Positions 25,507 to 33,683 of a stretch of DNA of 64,000 nt are shown here, piece after piece. The stretch is from NCBI GenBank assembly GCA_964542535.1, contig CAZIUE010000008.1, forward strand, positions 121,115 to 185,114. The letters are read 5' to 3'. Under the pieces are notes generated by a model, which saw nothing but the letters and a program-made list of their open reading frames with translations, was not told where the DNA came from and made no database searches. Source of the DNA: Pseudopelobacter sp964542535 (GTDB taxonomy: Bacteria > Desulfobacterota > Desulfuromonadia > Geobacterales > Pseudopelobacteraceae). Every line of letters starts with the position of its first letter. Within the stretch, counting starts at the first letter, position 1. The translations under genes and the position numbers were made by a program.

Positions 25507-26759
25507 GCCGAAGGGAAACGACCCAGGAAAACCTGACCTGTTCCTTCTGCGGGAAAAACCAGGAAGAGGTCAAGAAACTGATCGCCGGGCCTGCGGTGTA
25601 CATCTGTGATGAGTGCATCGAACTGTGCAACGACATCATCGCCGAAGAGCTCAAGATGGAGGACAGCCTCGGTCCCGACCTGAAGAAGCTGCCTAAGCCG
25701 CGGGAGATCAAGGAAGTCCTAGACGAGTACGTCATCGGCCAGGAAAAAGCCAAGAAGGTCCTCTCGGTGGCGGTGTACAACCACTACAAGCGCATCGAGA
25801 CCAGCAACAAGCCGGGCGACGTGGAGATGCAGAAGAGCAACATCCTGCTCCTTGGTCCCACCGGCTCGGGGAAAACGCTCCTGGCCCAGACTCTGGCGCG
25901 CATCCTCAAAGTTCCCTTTGCCATGGCCGACGCCACCAACCTGACCGAGGCGGGTTACGTGGGCGAAGACGTGGAGAACATCATCCTAAGCCTCCTACAG
26001 GCGGCCGACTACGACGTGGAGCGAGCCCAGAAGGGGATCATCTACATCGACGAGATCGACAAGATCGCCCGCAAGAGCGAATCCCCCTCCCTGACCCGCG
26101 ATGTTTCCGGAGAAGGGGTCCAGCAGGCTCTGCTCAAGATCATCGAAGGAACCGTTGCCAGCATCCCTCCCAAAGGGGGGCGCAAGCATCCCCAGCAGGA
26201 GTTCATGAAGGTTGACACGACCAACATCCTCTTCATCTGCGGTGGTGCTTTTGCCGGCCTGGACAGTGTCATCCAGCAGCGCATCGGCATGAAAAGCCTT
26301 GGATTCGGCGCCGATGTCAAGAAACGGGCCGAGAAGAAGCAGGGTGAACTGCTGCTCAACGTGACCCCCGATGACCTGCTCAAGTACGGCTACATTCCCG
26401 AGTTCATCGGCAGGCTTCCCATGCTGGCCACCCTCACCGAACTGGACGAAGACGCCATGGTGCAGATCCTTAAGGAGCCCAAAAACTCTCTGGTGAAGCA
26501 GTACCAAAAACTGTTCGAACTGGAAAACGTGCGCCTGCGCTTCACCGACGGCTCCCTGGTGGCAATCGCCCGGGAGGCGCTGAAACGCAACACCGGTGCC
26601 CGAGGGCTGCGCTCGATTCTTGAAAACTCCATGCTGGACATCATGTACGAAGTACCATCCCAGCCCAACGTCAAGGAAGTGGTCATCAGCGAAGAGGTGA
26701 TCTACCACCGGGAAAAGCCGCTCGTTGTCTACGAGCAGCAGGTGAGCGACGCGGCCTGA
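25503..26759 (+). CDS. clpX: ATP-dependent Clp protease ATPase subunit
   Basis: 418-residue AAA+ unfoldase feeding ClpP. The N-terminal zinc-binding domain uses Cys13, Cys16, Cys35 and Cys38. Walker A is LGPTGSGKT, Walker B is IIYIDEIDKI, and the pore and IGF-type ClpP-docking segments lie in expected places (the loop around RIGMKSLGFG). Coupled to clpP by overlap. Confidence 0.96.
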   Translation: MSRRETTQENLTCSFCGKNQEEVKKLIAGPAVYICDECIELCNDIIAEELKMEDSLGPDLKKLPKPREIKEVLDEYVIGQEKAKKVLSVAVYNHYKRIETSNKPGDVEMQKSNILLLGPTGSGKTLLAQTLARILKVPFAMADATNLTEAGYVGEDVENIILSLLQAADYDVERAQKGIIYIDEIDKIARKSESPSLTRDVSGEGVQQALLKIIEGTVASIPPKGGRKHPQQEFMKVDTTNILFICGGAFAGLDSVIQQRIGMKSLGFGADVKKRAEKKQGELLLNVTPDDLLKYGYIPEFIGRLPMLATLTELDEDAMVQILKEPKNSLVKQYQKLFELENVRLRFTDGSLVAIAREALKRNTGARGLRSILENSMLDIMYEVPSQPNVKEVVISEEVIYHREKPLVVYEQQVSDAA

Positions 26760-26865
26760 TCGAGGTCGGTACGCCAGTTCCGATCCGCCCCTTTGGCCGT
26801 CGGATGAACAGCGTCCTGTTTTCCCGCGGTGCCCCATGAAATATGGCTCCGCGTGACATTTGTGC

Positions 26866-26895
26866 TTGACAGTTTCCGCGGCAATCTGGTACAAA
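26866..26895 (+). promoter_or_regulatory. Sigma-70 type promoter for the HU gene
   Basis: TTGACA at 26866-26871 and TACAAA at 26890-26895, spaced by 18 bases, about 35-40 bases before the HU ribosome site. The -35 element is a perfect match. Confidence 0.65.
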
Positions 26896-26937
26896 CCAAC
26901 TCTCCTTGCATCACACAACACATCTAGGAGGTGTAGC

Positions 26938-27219
26938 GTGACAAAGGCTGAACTGATCAATGCAGTGGCGGAGGAGTCGGGACTCAAAAAAGTCGATGCA
27001 GAAAAAGCGGTCAGCGCTTTTATATCGACGGTAACCGCAGCCCTGAAGCAAGGAGACAAACTGAGTCTGGTGGGGTTCGGCACGTTCTGCACATCCAAGC
27101 GAGCCGCCCGCAAGGGACAGAATCCCCAGACCGGCAAGAAGATTAACATACCTGCCGCGGTCGTTCCCAAATTCAGGCCGGGCAAGACACTGAAGGATGC
27201 GGTCAACAAGAAGAAGTAA
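26938..27219 (+). CDS. HU-family DNA-binding protein
   Basis: 93-residue histone-like protein that bends DNA and compacts the nucleoid. The family pattern is complete: TKAELINAVAEESGLKK, GDKLSLVGFGTFCTSKRAAR, and the arm NPQTGKKINIPAAVVPKFRP. The start is the GTG at 26938, 6 or so bases after GGAGG; the open frame upstream has no family similarity. Own promoter at 26866-26895. Confidence 0.95.
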   Translation: MTKAELINAVAEESGLKKVDAEKAVSAFISTVTAALKQGDKLSLVGFGTFCTSKRAARKGQNPQTGKKINIPAAVVPKFRPGKTLKDAVNKKK

Positions 27220-27250
27220 CGGCTAAATTCAAAGATTATGCGTACGTTGC

Positions 27251-27327
27251 GGGGTTGTAGCTCAGTCGGTTAGAGTGCCAGCCTGTCACGCTGGAAGTCG
27301 CGGGTTCGAGCCCCGTCAACCCCGCCA
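27251..27327 (+). tRNA. tRNA-Asp (anticodon GUC), copy 1
   Basis: Acceptor stem GGGGTTG/CAACCCC, discriminator G, encoded CCA. The anticodon arm CCAGC-CTGTCAC-GCTGG reads GUC. Identical in sequence to the copy at 27446-27522. Confidence 0.97.
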
Positions 27328-27336
27328 TTTATATTA

Positions 27337-27412
27337 GGGCGAATAGCTCAGCTGGGAGAGCGCCAGCCTTACAAGCTGGATGTCACAGGTTCGATCCCTG
27401 TTTCGCCCACCA
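27337..27412 (+). tRNA. tRNA-Val (anticodon UAC)
   Basis: Acceptor stem GGGCGAA/TTCGCCC, discriminator A, encoded CCA. The anticodon arm CCAGC-CTTACAA-GCTGG reads UAC. It lies between the two tRNA-Asp copies. Confidence 0.97.
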
Positions 27413-27445
27413 TACTCAGCACTGTACTAAATCAGTATCGTCGTT

Positions 27446-27522
27446 GGGGTTGTAGCTCAGTCGGTTAGAGTGCCAGCCTGTCACGCTGGAAGTCGCGGGT
27501 TCGAGCCCCGTCAACCCCGCCA
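27446..27522 (+). tRNA. tRNA-Asp (anticodon GUC), copy 2
   Basis: Same 77-nt sequence as the copy at 27251-27327, so a recent duplication or gene conversion. A terminator follows 5 bp later. Confidence 0.97.
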
Positions 27523-27526
27523 TAAT

Positions 27527-27566
27527 AAACGGCATCAACCACAGGTTGATGCCGTTTTCGTTTTTT
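27527..27566 (+). terminator. Terminator of the tRNA cluster
   Basis: AAACGGCATCAACC pairs with GGTTGATGCCGTTT around an ACA loop, then TTTTCG and TTTTTT. It ends just before the thioesterase ribosome site. Confidence 0.9.
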
Positions 27567-27583
27567 AGCAAGGTGTGCCAATC

Positions 27584-28057
27584 ATGTTCGAGCACTGTTA
27601 CGATGAGCCGGTTACCCGGGATGGCTCCCACCCTTTCCGGCTGCCGGAGTGGATCGCCCTGGCCCCCTTCGAGGAGTTCTTGGGCATGCGCATCCAGGAG
27701 GCGAGCCAGGGGCGGGCCGTACTGAGCATGCCGTTCAAGACCGCCCTCTGTCAGGGGGCCGGATTGATGCATGGAGGCGCCGTCGTTGCCTTGGCCGATA
27801 CCGCGCTTGCCATGGCCATCAAGACCCTGCTGCCGGAAGGGACCCATTTCGCCACCATCAGAATCGGACTGGACTTTCACGCGCCGGTGCGATGGGGTGT
27901 TCTGACCGCCCACGCCCGGGTGAGGGAACGGATGGACCGGGACCTTGCGGGAGACGTGGAGCTGTTCACCGAAGAAGGGATCAGGGCCGCCACCTTCAGG
28001 GCCACCTTCCGGATCAAGCGGCAGAAGAAGAAGCCTTCCCTGATCCCTGATCCCTGA
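27584..28057 (+). CDS. PaaI-type hotdog thioesterase
   Basis: 157-residue hotdog-fold protein of the PaaI/YdiI group that cleaves acyl- or aryl-CoA thioesters. Key features are the loop QGAGLMHGGAVVALADTALA (HGG active-site motif and following helix) and FHAPVRWG. The N-terminal 25 residues are extra. The C-terminal end (KRQKKKPSL) is basic. Substrate is unknown. It converges on the response regulator gene with only 4 bp between. Confidence 0.85.
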   Translation: MFEHCYDEPVTRDGSHPFRLPEWIALAPFEEFLGMRIQEASQGRAVLSMPFKTALCQGAGLMHGGAVVALADTALAMAIKTLLPEGTHFATIRIGLDFHAPVRWGVLTAHARVRERMDRDLAGDVELFTEEGIRAATFRATFRIKRQKKKPSLIPDP

Positions 28058-28061
28058 TCAA

Positions 28062-29435
28062 TCACATCTTCAGGCGTTTCATCTTCTCCACCAGGGTCGT
28101 CCTATTGAGCCCCAAAAGCAGCGCTGCCTGGGCCTTGACGCCGCTGGAAAGTTCCAAGGCCTGGCCGATTAGTTTGCGCTCTATGCGCGCGATGGTGGCG
28201 ACCATGTCCATGCCGCTTTCGGTCAACTCCAGGGACAGTTCTCCCGGCAACGCCACCTGCCCGCAGACCGCGGCAGGCAGATCCTCCAGCCGGATCACCT
28301 CTCCCTCGGTCAACGCCACCAGACGCTCCACCAGGTTCTCCAGTTCACGCACGTTCCCCGGCCAGGAGTGCTGCTCCAGAGCTTCCAGGGCCTTCCGGCT
28401 GATGGTCAGGAGCGGACGCTCCATGACCCGGCAGTACTTCTCCAGAAAGGCCGCCACCAGGGCGCGGATATCCTGCTTGCGTTCCCGCAGCGGCGGCAGA
28501 TGCAACGGAATCACGTTCAGCCGGTAGAACAGGTCGTCGCGGAAGAGTCCCTGGCGCACCTGCTGCTCCAGATCCAGATTGGTAGCTGATATGACCCTCA
28601 CATCCAGCTTGATGGAGCTGTTGGAGCCGACTCGTTGCAGCTCCTGTTCCTGGAGCACCCGCAGCAGCTTGGTCTGCAGGTGCTGGGGCATGGTGCCGAT
28701 CTCGTCCAGAAAAATGGTGCCGTGGTTGGCTGCCTCGAACTTTCCGGGCTTGTCCTTGACCGCGCCGGTAAACGAGCCGCGCACATGACCGAACAGCTCG
28801 CTCTCCATCAGGGTCTCGGGGATGGCGCTGCAGTTGACGGCAATGAACGCCTTCTGCTTGCGCGGACCGTTGAAATGCAGGGCCCGAGCCACCAGCTCCT
28901 TGCCTGTCCCCGATTCGCCGGTGATCAGCACCGTTGAATCGGTCTTCACGATGCGGGACATACGCTCGAAGACGATCTTCATGGCCGGGGACGAGCCGAT
29001 GATGTTGCTGAACTCGAAACGTTCTTCCAGCTGCCGGCGCAGGTAGACGTTCTCAGAGAGAAGCTGCTGCTTCTCCAGAGCCTTCTTGACGACGATCCGC
29101 AGTTCTTCGAAGTTAACCGGCTTGGTGATGTAGTCGAAGGCGCCCTCTTTCATGGCGCTCACCGCGGTCTCGGCTGAGGCGTAGCCGGTCACCACGATCA
29201 CCTCGGTGGCGGGATACCTGCGGCGGGTAACCCGCAGGATCTCGATGCCGCTGGTGTCAGGCAGGAACAGGTCCAGCACCAGCAGATGAAAACTCTCCCG
29301 CTCCAAAGCCGCCAGAGCCTCCTGACCGGTGGCAGCCCCCTCCACGCCATAGCCGCCGGACCTGAGCAGCAGCTCTAACGCCTCGCGTCCGGAATCGTCG
29401 TCGTCAACCACCAGTATGCGTGTTTCTTCCGCCAT
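28062..29435 (-). CDS. Sigma-54-dependent response regulator, NtrC family
   Basis: 457 residues in three domains: receiver (phosphoacceptor Asp55 in LVLDLFLPD), AAA+ domain (Walker A GESGTGKE, Walker B GTIFLDEIG, arginine-rich sensor region) and a C-terminal Fis-type helix-turn-helix (ALLLGLNRTTLVEKMKRL). The sigma-54 contact loop reads GSFTGA where GAFTGA is usual. No histidine kinase gene is adjacent, so the partner is encoded elsewhere. Confidence 0.93.
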   Translation of the reverse strand: MAEETRILVVDDDDSGREALELLLRSGGYGVEGAATGQEALAALERESFHLLVLDLFLPDTSGIEILRVTRRRYPATEVIVVTGYASAETAVSAMKEGAFDYITKPVNFEELRIVVKKALEKQQLLSENVYLRRQLEERFEFSNIIGSSPAMKIVFERMSRIVKTDSTVLITGESGTGKELVARALHFNGPRKQKAFIAVNCSAIPETLMESELFGHVRGSFTGAVKDKPGKFEAANHGTIFLDEIGTMPQHLQTKLLRVLQEQELQRVGSNSSIKLDVRVISATNLDLEQQVRQGLFRDDLFYRLNVIPLHLPPLRERKQDIRALVAAFLEKYCRVMERPLLTISRKALEALEQHSWPGNVRELENLVERLVALTEGEVIRLEDLPAAVCGQVALPGELSLELTESGMDMVATIARIERKLIGQALELSSGVKAQAALLLGLNRTTLVEKMKRLKM

Positions 29436-29674
29436 ACTCCTCCGTTCCGCCCCATCCAGGACCGAGAATGGGTCGAATTTCCGCCAGGGCGCGTTTGTCC
29501 GTTCCGCATTTAACCGTCAATCAGCGTCGAACGCAACCGAAAATGGTCCGCCCTGGGGCCTGTGCCCAACTGCTGCCCGTTACTCCATTCCCGTATCAAA
29601 TCAAAGCTTGATATCAAGACGGCGAGGAAGAAGGTGACGGAGGCCCTCACCCGGCCTGTGCGTTGGAGGTGTAA

Positions 29675-30961
29675 TCAGAACTGGTTTGACGCGATGACGC
29701 CGTGCACGGCACGGCAGATGCTCACCAGCTGTTCTTCGGCAATGATGAAGGGGGGCATGGTATAGACCAGTCTGCCAAAGGGACGCAACCACACCCCCTG
29801 CCGTACCAGTCCGCGCTGGATCCGCTCCATGTCCACCGGCTCTTTCATCTCCACCACGCCGATTGCCCCAAGAACCCGTACATCGGCCACGGCCTCATGT
29901 TCCCGCAGCGGCAGCAGCTGTTCCCGCAGGGTTGCTTCGATCAGCCCTACCCGCTCCCGCCAGCTACTCTCCAGCAGGAGCCGGGTACTGGCCAGGGCCG
30001 TGGCGCAGGCCAGGGGATTGGCCATGAAGGTGGGGCCGTGCATGAACACGCCGGGGGAACCGTCGGAGATGGTATGGGCCAGATCCCTGGTGCAGAGGGT
30101 GGCGGCGAAGCTGAGATACCCCGCGGTCAGCGCCTTGCCCACGCAGATGATGTCCGGCGAGATGCCGGCATACTCGCAGGCAAAGAGCCTGCCGCTGCGG
30201 CCGAAGCCGGTGGCGATTTCGTCGGCGATGAGCAGAATACCGTAGCTCGTGCAGAGCTCGCGTATCCGTTTCAGGTAATCGGGATGATAGAACCGCATGC
30301 CACCGGCGCCCTGCACAATCGGTTCCAGGATGAACGCGGCGATGCTCTCGTGCCGTTCCCGCAGGAATGTCTCCACCGCCTGGATCTCCGTCTCATCGAA
30401 CGGACCGTGGAACGGGGAGCGTGGCGCAGGCAGAAACAGCTGGCGGGCAAGGTTTCTGTTGAAGATGGCGTGCATGCCCGTGTCCGGGTCTGATACGGAC
30501 ATGGCGTGCCAGGTGTCACCGTGATAGCCGTTGCGGACGGTAACGAAACAGTGCTTCGCGGGACGGGAACGGGAATGCCAGTACTGCAGGGCCATCTTCA
30601 TGGCCACCTCAACCGCCACCGACCCTGAATCGCTGAAGAAGACGTGCTCCAGACCAGAAGGGACGATATCCACCAGCAGCCGCGCCAGTTCCACTGCCGG
30701 CTGATGGGTCAGGCCGCCGAACATAACGTGGGACATGCGTCCGATCTGCTCCGTCATGGCGGCATTGATCACCGGATGGTTGTAGCCATGGATGGCCGAC
30801 CACCAGCTGGACATGCCGTCGATCAGGCGGCGCCCGTCCGTGAGCTGGATATGGACTCCCTCGGCCCGTTCCACCGGGTAGCATGCCAGAGGCCGGGTGG
30901 CGGAGGTATAGGGGTGCCAGACATGCGCCCGGTCGTAATCGAGAAGCTCCTGCTCGGTCAT
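29675..30961 (-). CDS. bioA: Adenosylmethionine-8-amino-7-oxononanoate aminotransferase
   Basis: 428-residue PLP enzyme that makes 7,8-diaminopelargonate from KAPA with S-adenosylmethionine as amino donor. Features are HVWHPYTS, SSWWSAIHGYNHP, DSGSVAVEVAMKMA, GYHGDT, the PLP Asp in LIADEIATGFGRSG and the Lys in ICVGKALTAGYLS. Start at 30961 has AAAGGG six bases upstream and gives the length of E. coli BioA; ATGs at 30967 and 30982 (overlapping bioD) are alternatives. Last gene of bioB-bioD-bioA. Confidence 0.93.
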   Translation of the reverse strand: MTEQELLDYDRAHVWHPYTSATRPLACYPVERAEGVHIQLTDGRRLIDGMSSWWSAIHGYNHPVINAAMTEQIGRMSHVMFGGLTHQPAVELARLLVDIVPSGLEHVFFSDSGSVAVEVAMKMALQYWHSRSRPAKHCFVTVRNGYHGDTWHAMSVSDPDTGMHAIFNRNLARQLFLPAPRSPFHGPFDETEIQAVETFLRERHESIAAFILEPIVQGAGGMRFYHPDYLKRIRELCTSYGILLIADEIATGFGRSGRLFACEYAGISPDIICVGKALTAGYLSFAATLCTRDLAHTISDGSPGVFMHGPTFMANPLACATALASTRLLLESSWRERVGLIEATLREQLLPLREHEAVADVRVLGAIGVVEMKEPVDMERIQRGLVRQGVWLRPFGRLVYTMPPFIIAEEQLVSICRAVHGVIASNQF

Positions 30962-30971
30962 GGCCATCCCT

Positions 30972-31703
30972 TTATCGCTCATGGGGCAGCGCTCCCAGGA
31001 TTCGCAGCAGATCATCGGTCCCGGGCTGTTCGTTCAGCCAGCAGGCCAGCTGCTCCACCGCCGCGCCCTGATCCTCCTCCGGCCGATGCGGCCAGACCCC
31101 CAGGAGCGGCACTCCGGAGAGCGTCGCTATCTGCCGGGCAGCCCCCTGTTCAGCCAAGTCCGGCTCGGCAGGAAAGTTGTTGACCACCACGCCGATCACC
31201 CTGAGCCCCAGGTGCCGGGCGCAGCAGCAGGTAAGAAGCGTATGGTTGACGGTCCCCAGGTTGGGCCGGGCCACCACCAGGAGCGGCAGGTCCAGGCCCC
31301 TGATCAGCGCCGAGGTCATGAGATCGTCCGCCAGCGGCACCATCAGCCCTCCGGCCCCCTCCACGATCACATAATCGTGGCAGGAGGCGAGACGCTGGAA
31401 GCTCTCCCTGATCCGCTCCGCGTCGATGCGTACACCATCGATCCTGGCCGCCTCGGCAGGGGCCAGCGGCTCGCGCAGGAGATAGGGGGCGACATCCCGG
31501 TCGCACGCCACCCCGGCCGCATCGCAGAGCAGCAAGGCATCGTCGGACACCAACTCTCCCGCCACCTCGCGGCAGCCGCTGGTGGCCGGCTTCATCACCC
31601 CCACGTCGATCCCCCGGAGACGCAGCAGGCGCGCCAGAGTGGCAGCCACGATAGTCTTGCCGACACCGGTATCGGTCCCGGTAACGAAGATGCCCCGCTT
31701 CAT
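30972..31703 (-). CDS. bioD: Dethiobiotin synthetase
   Basis: 243-residue ATP-dependent carboxylase that closes the ureido ring to give dethiobiotin. Walker A is VTGTDTGVGKTIVAA; KPATSG, VEGAGGLMVPL and VVNNF follow as in the family. Its start overlaps the bioB stop by four bases, showing translational coupling. Confidence 0.93.
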   Translation of the reverse strand: MKRGIFVTGTDTGVGKTIVAATLARLLRLRGIDVGVMKPATSGCREVAGELVSDDALLLCDAAGVACDRDVAPYLLREPLAPAEAARIDGVRIDAERIRESFQRLASCHDYVIVEGAGGLMVPLADDLMTSALIRGLDLPLLVVARPNLGTVNHTLLTCCCARHLGLRVIGVVVNNFPAEPDLAEQGAARQIATLSGVPLLGVWPHRPEEDQGAAVEQLACWLNEQPGTDDLLRILGALPHER

Positions 31704-32686
31704 CGGCACCCTCCCACGTCCATCCCCAGGTCGGCCAGCATCAGGTGGTCCTGCTCCGGTGCACGCCCCTGGGTGGTCAGATAGTTGCCGGTCATCATGC
31801 CGCTGGCGCCGGCCATGAAGATCCAAGATTGCAGCTCGCGCAGATTCCGTTCCCGTCCGCCGCAGACCGACAGACTCTTGTCCGGCAGCATGAAGCGGTA
31901 GATGGCGATGGTCTTCAGACACTCCAGGGGAGTCAGGAAGTCGGCCTTCTCCAGACGGGTCCCTTCCACCGGGTTGAGGAAGTTCAGCGGCACCGAATCC
32001 ACGTCCAGGTCCCGCAGGGTCTCGGCCATCTCGATGCGCTGATCGAAGCTCTCCCCCAGGCCGAAGATGCCGCCGCAGCAGACCCGCGCGCCGGCCTGTT
32101 TCACCGCCCGCACCGTCTCAACGTCCTGTTCGTAGTCGTGGGTGCTGCAGATGGAGGGGAAGAAGCTGCGCGAGGTTTCCAGGTTGTGATGGTAGGTGAC
32201 CATGCCGGCGGCCATCAGCAGACGGGCCGTCTCCTCGTCCAGGATTCCCAAGGAGCAGGAAGGAGCGACGGTGGTTTCCTCCCTGATGCGACGCAGGGCA
32301 CGGCAGATGGTTTCCAGCTCCCTTCCCGGCCTGATACCGGTGCCGCTGGTGACGATGCCGTAACAGCGCGCGCCGTTGCGCTCCACGTCCCTGGCGCAGC
32401 GGACGATCTCCTCCTCATCCACCAAGGGGTAGACCTGGGCGTCGGTCCTGTGGGCGGCCGACTGGGCGCAGAAGGCGCAATTCTCGGCGCAGCGGCCGGA
32501 TTTGGCGTTGATGATGGAACAGAGCGAGACGGTGTCGCCGCTGAACCGCTCGCGGATGCGCGAGGCCTCGGCGAACAGCAGGTGCAGGTCGGCTCCCCGG
32601 GCTTCCGTCAGCCTGAGGGCATCCTCCCTGTCTGCGGGAACGCCTTCCAGAACTCGGTCGGCGGTTTTCAGAATGAATGTTCTCAT
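31700..32686 (-). CDS. bioB: Biotin synthase
   Basis: 328-residue radical SAM enzyme inserting sulfur into dethiobiotin. The 4Fe-4S ligands are in GRCAENCAFCAQS, and the residues of the 2Fe-2S site follow (SCSLGIL, CCGGIFGLGE). Start follows GGAGG. First gene of the operon, preceded by a BirA-type operator at 32728-32759. Confidence 0.95.
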   Translation of the reverse strand: MRTFILKTADRVLEGVPADREDALRLTEARGADLHLLFAEASRIRERFSGDTVSLCSIINAKSGRCAENCAFCAQSAAHRTDAQVYPLVDEEEIVRCARDVERNGARCYGIVTSGTGIRPGRELETICRALRRIREETTVAPSCSLGILDEETARLLMAAGMVTYHHNLETSRSFFPSICSTHDYEQDVETVRAVKQAGARVCCGGIFGLGESFDQRIEMAETLRDLDVDSVPLNFLNPVEGTRLEKADFLTPLECLKTIAIYRFMLPDKSLSVCGGRERNLRELQSWIFMAGASGMMTGNYLTTQGRAPEQDHLMLADLGMDVGGCR

Positions 32687-32727
32687 GGAACTACCTCCGC
32701 GACCAGCGATAGCACAGCACCCCACTG

Positions 32728-32759
32728 TTGTCAACCAAGAGGACTGTCGTCGTTAACAA
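32728..32759 (-). promoter_or_regulatory. BirA-type biotin operator
   Basis: TTGTCAAC at 32728-32735 and GTTAACAA at 32752-32759 are inverted arms with one mismatch, 16 bases apart. This matches the BirA box layout (TTGTAAAC, 14-16 bases, GTTTACAA). It lies 42 bp before the bioB start, where bound BirA-biotin would block transcription. BirA itself is not in the window. Confidence 0.7.
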
Positions 32760-32780
32760 TCATACCCCTCCGTGAGACGC

Positions 32781-33632
32781 TCATGTCCCCTTCTCCGAAA
32801 TTTTTCCCAGCCGCTCAAGCCGGCGCACAACGTTCAACGGCAGCGGCGCCCCATCCCTGATGCTGAGCACCGTCAGGTGCAGGTGGGTCGGGGAGCGCCG
32901 TTTGGCGGCATTGAGGCCGCTGCGCCCTACGCTGGCCACAGGGTCGCCCGGCCTGACCAGCTGCCCCAACCGGACGAACAGCCGTTCGTTGTGGGCATAG
33001 TAGACCAGAAGGTCGTTGTCCGGATCATACACCCAGACGTACACGCCCCCCCTCAGGGGACTCATCTGTTCCCATTCCCGCTCCAGCGCCACCACGATCC
33101 CGCCGGTGAGGGAGCGTACCACCACCGCCCTGCCGTTGCGGTCGTCCCGGCAGTCCCGGTTGCGATCATGGATGAAGATATCGCAAGAGGGGTGCCCGCC
33201 GTGGCGGTTGCCCTGGAAATAGTCATACCCCGATGCTACATACCCCCTGGTGGGGCCGTTGCCCAGGGAGCGGCCATCGTAGCCGGCCAGGGGGAACATC
33301 CAGGAGGATTGGGGAAAAGCCTCCCCCCCCCTGTCACGGTATTCGCGACGCAGTTCCGGCAGCAGCAGCCGCAGTTCGTCACGGGCAGCCGTCCTGGCGA
33401 TACGCCCGTCGCGTATCCGGCTGTTCAGGATGTTGAAGCGGAGCACCGCCGGAGAGGGAGGCGGATTATCCGCCACGACGGGCGTTCCGGACAACGGCGC
33501 CTCAGGTGAGGCCAGGCCGGGGCGGGGAAGCAGACAGAGCAGACAGGAAATGACAATGAAACTAAGGCGGCCTGAACGGTTCACGGGAGATCCTGGGGGT
33601 AAAAATGGTCGCAATACGCGGCGGAAAAGCAT
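32781..33632 (-). CDS. M23-type (LytM-like) peptidase, exported
   Basis: 283 residues with a signal anchor or signal peptide (LSFIVISCLLCLLPRPGLAS, about residues 23-42). The C-terminal domain has the M23 metal motifs: HPSCDIFIHD (HxxxD) and HLHLTV (HxH). Such enzymes cut peptidoglycan crosslinks or, when degenerate, activate amidases. The HxxxD and HxH residues are present, so activity is likely. Start follows GGAGG. Divergent from rnr, with 51 bp between. Confidence 0.85.
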   Translation of the reverse strand: MLFRRVLRPFLPPGSPVNRSGRLSFIVISCLLCLLPRPGLASPEAPLSGTPVVADNPPPSPAVLRFNILNSRIRDGRIARTAARDELRLLLPELRREYRDRGGEAFPQSSWMFPLAGYDGRSLGNGPTRGYVASGYDYFQGNRHGGHPSCDIFIHDRNRDCRDDRNGRAVVVRSLTGGIVVALEREWEQMSPLRGGVYVWVYDPDNDLLVYYAHNERLFVRLGQLVRPGDPVASVGRSGLNAAKRRSPTHLHLTVLSIRDGAPLPLNVVRRLERLGKISEKGT

Positions 33633-33683
33633 ATCATCCCTCCAGCAGGGCCACCACACAAAACGCGCCTCCGGAAGGAAGAC

